Shown piece by piece: positions 54,760 to 63,112 of a stretch of 64,000 nt of DNA. Numbering within the stretch: the first letter of the stretch is position 1; the number at the start of each line of letters is the position of its first letter. The position numbers and the translations under genes were made by a program. The notes beneath the pieces were generated by a model. It worked only from the letters and a program-made list of their open reading frames with translations. It ran no database searches and was not told the origin of the DNA. Source of the stretch: Sphingomonas sanxanigenens DSM 19645 = NX02 (GTDB taxonomy: Bacteria; Pseudomonadota; Alphaproteobacteria; Sphingomonadales; Sphingomonadaceae); the NCBI RefSeq assembly GCF_000512205.2, contig NZ_CP006644.1, forward strand, positions 5,160,501 to 5,224,500, written 5' to 3'.

Positions 54760-57700
54760 TCAGAGCGGGACGCCCGCCATCTGAAGCATCTTGCGTACCG
54801 GCCAGCGCCGCATCGCGCGCTGACGGGACACCAACCCGTCAAGCCCGACGAGGTTGGCATCGGCGGCCCTGCCCTCTGCACTGAGGCTCAGGCTATAGAT
54901 GATCGCCGCTTTGCTGCGTCCGGCACCCAGCGCCTTCAAGTAAGTCTGCACCCCGCCTTCGTCGGCCTCGCGCAGCAGTAGCTTACGATAGGCCATGCGC
55001 ACGAAATCCTCGCCGTCGAGCGCCATCAACTGGTCGACGGTCAGGATATCGCCTTCGGAGCGCGGCGTATGGCCGAACGCCTGCAGCACCGGTGGCGGCG
55101 CAACATGCTGCGCGTTCGGCGCCGTCTGCGGCGTGGACCGGCGCCATGCTTTGCGGCGCTGTTCCGGGGCGGCTGACAGCAGGGCATCGGACAGCCCATC
55201 AAGCGGTCCGAAGCGTTCGACGAAGCGCACGTGGTCCTGCGCGAAATGCGCCAGCTCGGGCAGGATGTCGCGCACCTGATCGGCCCGCAGCGCTGCGATC
55301 CGAACCGCATCGACGATATCGGCAAGGTCCAGCCCCTGCGCGCCCGCCGCGGTGAGCACGGCAGCTTCCCGCACGTCGGGATCCCGACCAAACCGCACGG
55401 CGAAGGCGGTTTCGGGCGAAGACGTGAGACGCCCCTGCCCGGCATCGCTCCGGTCCGAATCCGGCGATCCCGCTAGACGTTCCGCCGCCCAGCCCACAAA
55501 GGCAGGCGACAGCACGATTTCCCCGCGCAACGTCGCATAAAGCACCAGCCGGGCAGCCAGCAGGTCCGCGCCGCCGGGCTTTACCGATGCCGGCTTCTGC
55601 CCGAAGTCGGCAAGAAGCAGTTCCGTCGGCGTCGCTTCGCGGCCCAGGAACGCCGCCGCGCCCGCAGCCAGACCGGCGCCCGGAAGCGCCACCACGGCAT
55701 TGACCTTGCCGGCGATCGTGCGCTCATCCGCGCATTGCCGCATTGCCAGCCCTGCACGCAACGCGAACGTGCGGATCAGTTCCAGGTGCGCCTGCGGATC
55801 CTTCACCCGGCGCAGTCCCGCCTCGGAAAGCAACAGGCGCAGCAGCGCGCGTTCACGGCCATGCCGTCCCTTGAGCAGCGCCTGGAGTCTTGCCCGTCCT
55901 TCACGCGAGGGCACCTGCCCGGTCAGGTCGAGGCTAGCGGCGTCGAGGAATTCGTCATCCTCGTCGATCAGCAATGCCCTGTCCACCGCAGCTTCGGAAT
56001 CGAGCTGCTCGATCACGCGCAGCTTCCAATCGATTGTGGGCAGCGAAATTTTGTCCGCATAGCCCGTCGGGAACCTGCGGCGCAGACCCGCCTCCAGGCG
56101 TGCGCGATACTCCTCGCTGTTGATGGCACCCCGCAGGTACGTCGTGCGCAGCGTCACGCGCTCGTCGAAAGGCATGCACGCGTCTACTTCGCCTGGCCCC
56201 GGATTACGGAATAGCAGGTCAGTGTAGATGGCTTCATGAAAGGCGGGATAAGCCGGGATCTGCAGGAGCCTGCGGAACCGGGCGCGCCATTCCTTCGCGA
56301 AGCTCGGCGGAATATAGGCGGTCGTCTCCAGATTGCCGGTGACAGCATCGTTGACGAGGCGCGCCGGCAGGGCTTCGGGGAAAGCGGCCATGAGGTTCAA
56401 GGCGACCTCGGTATTGGACCAGTCCGCCCGTTCCGCCCTGACCAGCCATTGGGTCATCTCGTCCTCGCCGATCCCGGGGATCGCCGACGAAACGAGATGC
56501 TCTACTAGTTCCTCCCGGTCGAACTGCCGCAACAGCGACAGCGAGGCGAGAATGCCGAGGCGGGCGCGATAGCTTGTGGCCGCGCCCGATCGCTCCGGAG
56601 CACCCACCTTCTCGGTGACGAGCGCCGCGATGCCGTCGACGAAGGACTGCCAGGTCGGCAGCTCCAGCGTCTCGATCTCGGCTTGGAGCGCCAGCACGGC
56701 GTCATCGTCGAGCAGGCGACGCACCGCATCCTCCAGCCCCTGGCCGTCACGCGCCTCAACGCGCAACTGGCCCCCGGGCGCGAGGTCGAGGATGCTGGGC
56801 AGGTCGGCGGTGACGATGCACGGCACGCCCAGCGCCAGGCTTTCCACCGGCGGCGATCCAAAGCCCTCGGCCACCGACATGTAGATAGAGGCGCGGCAGT
56901 GCATCATGAGATCGCGCAGCTCGTCGTCCGCCGGGCTGTCCACCCAGCGCAGCCACGAATAGCGCTCGAAAGCGGCTTCCAGTTCCGCCTTGTCGGAAGG
57001 CTCCAGCCAGCCCATGCGGCCCGCGAAGCACAGGCGCGCATCGTGGCCCCGCGCCTGCAGTCGCTCGAACGCGCGCAGGATATGCAGCGACTGCTTGCGC
57101 GGTTCCAGCGTGCCGACGACGAGGAATTCGAAAGAACCTGGCGCGGTCTTACGATAAGTGCGCCCCAGTCCGTCGGCGCCCGGTGCGATCACGCGATAAG
57201 GACGCCTGTCACCGCGATTGATGCGGTTGACGAAGACGTCGCGCGTGGTGGTCGATGTGAAGATGTTATGTGTATACTTGCGCCGGTTCGCCAGCGACAG
57301 ACTGATATTGTCGGCAACCCGCCAGTCGGTGGAGAAGAACTCCGAATGGGTCCACGACAGAAAATCGTGGCATAAATTGAAAATCTTTTCTGGCCGCGTC
57401 GCCGCCGCAAGACTGAAGAATTCGAGGTTGAGCGACTCTTCCAGAGAGATGACTGCCCGACAGCATTCCAGCGCCTGTTCGACGGAGATCTCGCAGATGA
57501 TGCGGTTCCGGGCGGACAGCAGCCCGATCCAGCCTGGGCTGGGGTCGATGCCGAGATCCGCGAATTCGCTCGAGAGGGCACGCAGCACGTCGTCATTGTC
57601 CTCAAACAGCTGGCGCACGCTTTCGAAGAAGTCGGGATCGAGGATCCCGATCCGATCCATACCCAGTTCCACGAAGGCGATGGTATCGTCGATGTACGGC

Positions 57701-57837
57701 CAGCGCGTGCTGAACTCGTAACAGACGCGCTGGATACCCGTGCGCATCGGATTGGACACGAGGTTGTTGAAGTTGATCAGGAACTTGTCACTGATCAACG
57801 CCTGCGCGAGGCTGGCGGAAGTCACGTCGTTCATCAT
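54760..57837 (-). CDS. large GT4 glycosyltransferase with C-terminal DUF4214
   Basis: 1025 residues. N-terminal GT-B glycosyltransferase (about 1-410): FEFLVVGTLEPRKQSLHILRAF, LCFAGRMGW, and YMSVAEGFGSPPVESLALGVPCIV. The long middle (about 410-920) is helical and unassigned. Close to the end is a DUF4214-like unit (LTVDQLMALDGEDFVRMAYRKLLLREADEGGVQTYLKAL). Start at ATG 57837, overlapping the upstream gene by four bases. Probably extends the capsule chain. The middle may be a scaffold or further DUF4214-like repeats (ERVTLRTTYLRGAINSEEYRARLEAG). Confidence 0.82.
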   Translation of the reverse strand: MMNDVTSASLAQALISDKFLINFNNLVSNPMRTGIQRVCYEFSTRWPYIDDTIAFVELGMDRIGILDPDFFESVRQLFEDNDDVLRALSSEFADLGIDPSPGWIGLLSARNRIICEISVEQALECCRAVISLEESLNLEFFSLAAATRPEKIFNLCHDFLSWTHSEFFSTDWRVADNISLSLANRRKYTHNIFTSTTTRDVFVNRINRGDRRPYRVIAPGADGLGRTYRKTAPGSFEFLVVGTLEPRKQSLHILRAFERLQARGHDARLCFAGRMGWLEPSDKAELEAAFERYSWLRWVDSPADDELRDLMMHCRASIYMSVAEGFGSPPVESLALGVPCIVTADLPSILDLAPGGQLRVEARDGQGLEDAVRRLLDDDAVLALQAEIETLELPTWQSFVDGIAALVTEKVGAPERSGAATSYRARLGILASLSLLRQFDREELVEHLVSSAIPGIGEDEMTQWLVRAERADWSNTEVALNLMAAFPEALPARLVNDAVTGNLETTAYIPPSFAKEWRARFRRLLQIPAYPAFHEAIYTDLLFRNPGPGEVDACMPFDERVTLRTTYLRGAINSEEYRARLEAGLRRRFPTGYADKISLPTIDWKLRVIEQLDSEAAVDRALLIDEDDEFLDAASLDLTGQVPSREGRARLQALLKGRHGRERALLRLLLSEAGLRRVKDPQAHLELIRTFALRAGLAMRQCADERTIAGKVNAVVALPGAGLAAGAAAFLGREATPTELLLADFGQKPASVKPGGADLLAARLVLYATLRGEIVLSPAFVGWAAERLAGSPDSDRSDAGQGRLTSSPETAFAVRFGRDPDVREAAVLTAAGAQGLDLADIVDAVRIAALRADQVRDILPELAHFAQDHVRFVERFGPLDGLSDALLSAAPEQRRKAWRRSTPQTAPNAQHVAPPPVLQAFGHTPRSEGDILTVDQLMALDGEDFVRMAYRKLLLREADEGGVQTYLKALGAGRSKAAIIYSLSLSAEGRAADANLVGLDGLVSRQRAMRRWPVRKMLQMAGVPL

Positions 57838-59945
57838 CCGTCCCGCTTGCCGAACAGCATTGACAGCAGATTGCGGGCATAGCGGGCGAAATCGTGCTTG
57901 ACGGTAAAATCCTCCCACCCGGGTCCGGGCCGGTCCTCATAGCTTTTCGCGGCGATCATCTCGGCCAGCTGCTCGGCATAGATCGTGGGCGAAGCCTTGT
58001 CGTTGACCCGCCGCACCAGCGGCGGCGCCTCGATCGACCGCGCGAGGTTCTCGGACGCGACGCCGTGCATCCCCGCCGATACCGCATCGAGGAGTGCGCC
58101 GGACACCTGGCCGAAGGGGATCTGCCGGATTTGCAGCACGATATCGACGGCCTTCAGGTGCTGGATATAGTCGGCTTCGGAAACCGGCCCCTTAATGACG
58201 ACATGGTCCTGCAGGCCGTACTGATCGATCCGCTCGCGCAGTTCGTTGCCCAGTGACTTGTCGACCGGGCCCACGAACAGGAACTGGAAGTCGATGCCCC
58301 AGTCGAGCAGTTCCTTCATCACGAACAGGCACTGCTTGGCGCCCTTCATCATGTGCACTTCGCCGAAGGATGCGATGCAAGGGCGCGAGGCCGCGATACC
58401 TAGCGCCAGCTTGGCCTGCAGGCGGGCTTCCGGGGTCAGTTCTGGTCGCTCGAATGGATAGGGCATGGCTACCGGAAAATAATTCGCATCGATCCCGTAC
58501 AGGTTGTGAAGCACCGCCGCCGAGGTCGGGCTGTGCACGATCGTCGGGTTTGCGTGCCGCACAATCTCGCGTAGGAACGGTCGGCCATATTCGGCCAGTT
58601 TGGCGATGACCTGCCCGGGGTCGGATGCATCGATCGGCGCGCCATGCTCCTGCGAAAGGAGCACGCCGAGCCGCTTGCGTCCATAACGATGGTTGAGGAA
58701 ATCGACCATGTGCGCGTCATGTAGGATCAGTGTCCCACCATGCTCACGCATCATGTCGAAGATCTTCAGGTACATCGGATGATTGCCGAGGACATAGACG
58801 ATCCCGTCGTAACGATCCGCCTCGAACGTCGCGTCCAGTCGATACACCGCGTTCATGCGGGCGCGGTGCGCGGGCAGCATGTCGCCATCGGTCCAGATAT
58901 CGAGCTGCGCGATTCGCGTCAGCGCTAGCGCAAGATCGAGCGAGGAGTGCGGGGGGCCGCCCTTCTGCGGGAAGATCGGCGTGACCAGCGCAATCCTGGG
59001 CCGCTCAGGCACGGGAGCCACCGGCGCTGATGGCGCGGCGGTCAGCACCTGATCCCATAATACGGCATAATCCGGCGCGGACGACAGCGCTGTGGCCCCG
59101 GCCGGGAGCGCTGCCAGTTCACCCAGATCGTGGACCTGAAGCGTCTGCCCCACAGCCACGCAGCGCCCGCCGAGCCCCAGCACTTCGGGCATCGACAGTG
59201 CCTGCGATCCGCCGGCGGCGGGAACCAACACCGCCAGCGACCGGGCGGCGATCCGCCCAAGCAGGGCTGGACCGGGACGCAGCACGTAAACTTCGGGCGC
59301 ACCGACCGCGGCACTTTCGCCGCAGACCAGAATGCGTGCGGGATTGCGTCGCGTCAGCCCGAGGACCGCGCGCATGATGTCCTTGTCCATCGCCAGCGCG
59401 CCATCAACTGCCAGTACCGGCTGGCCACCGGCAAAAAGCACCTCGAGCGAGGCCTGGTCCAGCGTATTGCAGGGCGCGCGCAGGCTCTCATCCACGGCGA
59501 CGGGAACGGCCACTGTTACGACGTGACCGCTCTCCCCCTCGTCCCCGCCTACCGCCTGATGCATGCGCAATTCCAGCAGCTGGCTGATGCCCTCCCCGTC
59601 GCCGTGTGCGACAGTTCCTCGATCTATAACTGTCAAAACCCGCATCATACCGCGGATTGCGGGCTGCACCATGTCGCGCAGGCTGACATCGGCCACGGCC
59701 CCCGCCGGTTCGACGACAAGCACTGCTTCGCGGCGAAACGGCGCGTAGCGGACAATGTCGATACGTAAATCGGCGAATGCCGGGGGCACCGGCCGCACAG
59801 GATCAGCGTAGAGCTGCACCGTCCGCTCAGCCAATACAGAAGCGGGAATATTGTTGATGATCGCGATCATAATCCTATCAATCGGACTATGATACGCGGC
59901 ATCTTTTTGTAACCGACGTATATCGAAGATCATACGCTCAGTCAT
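57834..59945 (-). CDS. glycosyltransferase, GT4-type C-terminal domain
   Basis: 703 residues. The first 310 residues are unassigned and rather hydrophobic/neutral; the second half is a GT-B enzyme: RIALVTPIFPQKGGPPHSSLDLALAL, IVHSPTSAAVLHNLYGID, CIASFGEVHMMKGAKQCLFVM, and a C-terminal donor region (VVIKGPVSEADYIQHLKAVDIVLQIR, GQVSGALLDAVSAGMHGVASE). First gene of the minus-strand operon, translationally coupled to the 1025-residue enzyme. Sugar specificity unknown. Confidence 0.85.
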   Translation of the reverse strand: MTERMIFDIRRLQKDAAYHSPIDRIMIAIINNIPASVLAERTVQLYADPVRPVPPAFADLRIDIVRYAPFRREAVLVVEPAGAVADVSLRDMVQPAIRGMMRVLTVIDRGTVAHGDGEGISQLLELRMHQAVGGDEGESGHVVTVAVPVAVDESLRAPCNTLDQASLEVLFAGGQPVLAVDGALAMDKDIMRAVLGLTRRNPARILVCGESAAVGAPEVYVLRPGPALLGRIAARSLAVLVPAAGGSQALSMPEVLGLGGRCVAVGQTLQVHDLGELAALPAGATALSSAPDYAVLWDQVLTAAPSAPVAPVPERPRIALVTPIFPQKGGPPHSSLDLALALTRIAQLDIWTDGDMLPAHRARMNAVYRLDATFEADRYDGIVYVLGNHPMYLKIFDMMREHGGTLILHDAHMVDFLNHRYGRKRLGVLLSQEHGAPIDASDPGQVIAKLAEYGRPFLREIVRHANPTIVHSPTSAAVLHNLYGIDANYFPVAMPYPFERPELTPEARLQAKLALGIAASRPCIASFGEVHMMKGAKQCLFVMKELLDWGIDFQFLFVGPVDKSLGNELRERIDQYGLQDHVVIKGPVSEADYIQHLKAVDIVLQIRQIPFGQVSGALLDAVSAGMHGVASENLARSIEAPPLVRRVNDKASPTIYAEQLAEMIAAKSYEDRPGPGWEDFTVKHDFARYARNLLSMLFGKRDG

Positions 59946-60205
59946 TTTTCAAAACCCACAGCCAGTTCATCAACTTCACTTCTATGTCGATATATTGCAA
60001 AATTGGAATTCACCCGACAGATACGTGTCGCGATCTACAGATTGTCTTAACCCCTTTGAAAATGCTGGTTTGCCAGCTTGAGTTCGAGCGATTGCCACAC
60101 AATTCCAATCTCAACAACCGACTTGTTAGCAACAGATTCGGCAGGGCGAGCCTACGGCAAGACTGAAGGCGCACGGGATCCGCGTCGGATTCCGCGCAAG
60201 CGCAA
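59946..60205. promoter_or_regulatory. AT-rich upstream region of the glycosyltransferase operon
   Basis: Probable promoter region; GC falls sharply. Small inverted repeats are attggaatt/aattccaat (60002-60010 and 60101-60109) and gctgg-tttg-ccagc (60064-60077). No gene seen. IS sequence begins at 60206. Confidence 0.5.
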
Positions 60206-60273
60206 GATCGTGTCCCCGGGTGGTGGTGTAGATCGTCGGTAGCGAAGCTGACCGGCTGCGCGCTCACGAACGG
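60206..60273 (+). mobile_element. IS256 left-end remnant
   Basis: About 68 bases matching the left end of IS256 copy 1 (40024 onward), from the inverted repeat gatcgtgtccccgggtgg through the arm of the subterminal hairpin. It stops next to the right end of copy 2. Confidence 0.75.
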
Positions 60274-60276
60274 CGC

Positions 60277-60806
60277 GATCGTGTCCCATTGAGTGGTGTA
60301 GGGTCGGCGGCATAGCCCCATCAATCTTCGGCTAAGGCCGGATTGGTCAAGCTGCCATGGGAGGCAGGGTAACAAGTTGATCATCGCTCAATTGCGAGAC
60401 GCTTTCCAGCGTCATGTACCGTGCGCGCTGGACGGCCCATTCGTCATTTTGTTCGAGCAGGCTAGCACCGGCGAGGCGGGTGATGGCGTCTTCGTTCGGG
60501 AAAATGCCGACGACCTCGGTGCGGCGCTTGATTCCGCCGTTGACGCGTTCGAGCGGATTCGTGCTGTGCAGCTTGGTTCGATGCTGTGGCGGGAAGCTCA
60601 TATAGGCCAGCATGTCTTCCTCGGCTGTATCCATGAAGGTGGTGAGCTTGGGGGCTGTCGGCCTGAGCTGATCGGCGACCTTGCGCCACTGGACCTTGGC
60701 GGCGTCAGCGGCTTCCTGGGCTAAGGTGGTAGCGATGAAGGCTGCAACGACAAGGCGTCCGCTCTTGCCGGCATGGGCCAAGGCATTGCGGGCAAAGTGG
60801 ATGCGG
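60277..60806 (-). mobile_element. IS256-family copy 2, right portion with truncated transposase
   Basis: The terminal repeat (60277-60301, gatcgtgtcccattgagtgg) is followed by the transposase C-terminus on the minus strand (stop at 60347; KVADQLRPTAPKLTTFMDTAEED, NPLERVNGGIKRRTEVVGIFPNEDA). It is a clearly diverged relative of copy 1. The gene is cut at 60806 by an IS1182-family element and continues for about 40 bases at 62270-62307 (QRCR and FNAT codons). Confidence 0.82.
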
Positions 60807-62269
60807 GGGCTGTTGAAAAAGGCGGCTGTTCGTGATTCGATGCTCGTCAGCGGTGCTGGAGGCGATCGATGCTGGGCGAGCGGAAGGCTGAGCAGTTCGA
60901 GTTTTTCGCCGGCAGTCTCCGTGATCTAATCCCTGACGAGCATATGCTGGCGCGGGTCGCCCGCGTGCTCGACTTGGCCTGGCTGCGCGACGAGGTTGCG
61001 AGCCTCTATTGTTCGCACAATGGCCGGCCTGGCATCGAGCCTGAGACTGCAGTGCGACTAATGCTGGCCGGCTTCCTGCTCGGCCTCGTCCATGATCGCC
61101 GGCTCATGCGCGAGGCGGCAGTCAACGTCGCGATCCGCTGGTTCTGCGGCTTCGGTCTGACCGAGCGGTTGCCCGACCATTCTTCGCTGACGCGCATCCG
61201 CCAGCGGTGGGGTGAGGCGCGCTTCCGCCGCATCTTCGAGCGCACGGTAGCCGCCTGCGTCGGTGCGGGGATCGCGAAGGGCGAGGTCGTTCACATCGAC
61301 GCCTCGCTTGTCCGTGCCGACGTCAGTTGGGAGGCGCTCGCGACACGTTGGGTAGACAAGGTGGGTCAGGAGAATGCGCCCCTCGATGAACAGGAGCGCG
61401 ACGCCAAGCAGACGGGAAAATACAAGAAGATCTGCACGACGGACCCCGACGCGACGATGTCGACGAGCGGTCGCAGCCAACGGCTGGAGCCCTCCTACAA
61501 GCAACATACCTCGGTCTGCGACGTCGCCGGCGTGATCGTCGATATTGCGGTGACCACGGGCGAGACGAATGAGGGTTCGGAGCTGGTCCCCGCGATCGAA
61601 CGGATCGAGACGTTGACGCGCACGCACGTAGCGATTGCGACCGCCGACGCCGGATATGCCTACGCCAAGGTCTACGGCGCGCTCGAACGGCGCCGGACTG
61701 ACGCCGTTATTCCGCCCAAGGCGGAGCCGATCCGCTCAAAGGTGCCGATGCGGCGCTTCCGCTACGACGCCAAGCACGACGTCCTGAAGTGCCCGCGCGG
61801 CAAAATCCTCAAGGCCGGCCGCGCGGTGAAGCATGGTCGCTTCTTCACGTCGCGGGCGAGGGATTGCCGGCGATGCGACATGGCCGCGCTGTGCTTGTCG
61901 GGTGGGCGCTCCGACAAGGCCGTAGTGCTCGGCAACGATTATCCGGCGCTGCTCCGGGCACGCCGTCGTCGGCTCAACTGATCCGAACACGACATCGATC
62001 TTTATCGCCGCCATCGCTGGCGCGTTGAGGGCGCTCATGGCGAAGCAAAAAGCTGGCATGGACTCGCCCGCGCCGTCCGTCGCGGCCTCGGCAACATGCA
62101 GATCCAAGCCTATCTCACCGCTGCGGCAATAAACTTGAAGCGGCTTGCCACGGCGCTGTTCACCGGCCTTGCGGCGCCCGCATAAACGGTCTGGCGTGTC
62201 GCCAGCAATGACACTCCGGGCCCAACCGGCTATTGCGCCACCGCCTGAAAAAGGTTGTTCAACAGCCCC
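60807..62269 (+). mobile_element. IS1182-family insertion sequence
   Basis: About 1463 bp with ends ggggctgttgaa (60807-60818) and ttcaacagcccc (62258-62269), flanked by the direct repeat atgcg (60802-60806 and 62270-62274). Removing it rejoins the IS256 copy 2 transposase frame (QRCRIHFARNA). Its transposase has a premature stop. Confidence 0.85.
60869..62185 (+). pseudogene. IS1182-family transposase with in-frame stop
   Basis: DDE transposase: IPDEHMLARVARVLDLAWLRDEV at the N-terminus, HIDASLVRADVSW, TADAGYAYAKVYGALE, and RFFTSRARDCRRCDMAALCL. The frame meets TGA at 61979-61981, directly after RRRRLN, then continues in frame (SEHDIDLYRRHRWRVEGAHG ... ) to TAA at 62183-62185. Relatives have Trp after Asn here, so TGG to TGA is the likely mutation. 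Apart from that the gene looks complete, about 438 codons. Confidence 0.88.
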
Positions 62270-62304
62270 ATGCGGCAGCGTTGCCAGGTCGCGTTGAACA
62301 GCTT

Positions 62305-62460
62305 GGAGACCGCCGAAACCGCCAGCGTCCAGTGGCGCAAGGTCGCCGACCAACTGCGGCCCACCGTTCTCAAGCTCGCCACCTTCATGGATGACACCGA
62401 GCAGGACGTGCTCGCCTATATGACTTTCTCGCCGCAGCATCGCGCCAAGCTGCACTCGAC
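62305..62460 (+). mobile_element. IS256-family fragment, copy 3
   Basis: About 155 bases of IS256 transposase in plus orientation (TAETASVQWRKVADQLRPT ... HRAKLHST), very close to copy 1. It joins copy 2 head to head at a shared ggagac (62305-62310) and ends abruptly at 62460. The next 110 bases (62461-62570) are unassigned. Confidence 0.8.
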
Positions 62461-62570
62461 GGATGAGATGGACAAGACCTACCTCAAGAAATTGCGTTAT
62501 GCAGGTGTCGCGCGAGCGAATCCGTGGCGAAGAGCGGAACCCCGGCTGCGAGTTCCGTCAGGCCGCTATG

Positions 62571-63112
62571 TCACAGTCCTGCCGGTTTGGAACGTCCGCG
62601 CACCTTTGGCCTTGTCTCCCACTGGGCGACGAATTTCTCATAGGCCTGCTCGGCGTGGCGGGCGATTTTCATATCCTGATCGCGCAACGCCTTGATGTTG
62701 TAGGCATGGGCCGGGCCAGGCTTGTTGCCCATCTTCTGCAGTTTTCCGGCCTTGAGTTCCATTGTCCGTCGTTTGTTGGCTACCAGGGCTGGGCGCGCCC
62801 AGCGATAGTCAGTCTGCTTGGTCAGCAGATGCCAGCACAGCACCGTCAGCTTGCGAGCCAAGGCGACAGCCGCCACCTGATGGCCACGCTTGGCCGGATA
62901 CGCGCAAAGAAGGCGTGTAGCGGCCCAGGCGTCTTTGCGGCTGCCCATGCCGCTTCGACCAGCATTGCCCTAGCGTGACTGCGGCCGACCTTGCTGATCC
63001 GCCACTGGTGAGCCGCACCGAGACCTGACTGGCGTACCCGCGGGTTAAGGCCGCAGTAGCTCACCAGCTTTTGCGGGCTCGAGAAGCGATTAATGTCGCC
63101 GATCGCCGCCAC
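62571..63112 (-). pseudogene. IS110-family transposase, C-terminal remnant with frameshift
   Basis: C-terminal transposase_20 region: AIGDINRFSSPQKLVSYCGL, NPRVRQSG, HARAMLVEAAWAAAKTPGPL, then after a one-base shift near 62895, RGHQVAAVALARKLTVLCWHLL and a basic tail to the stop at 62571. The N-terminal DEDD domain is missing. It is fused in frame to the IS66 fragment upstream. Confidence 0.85.
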
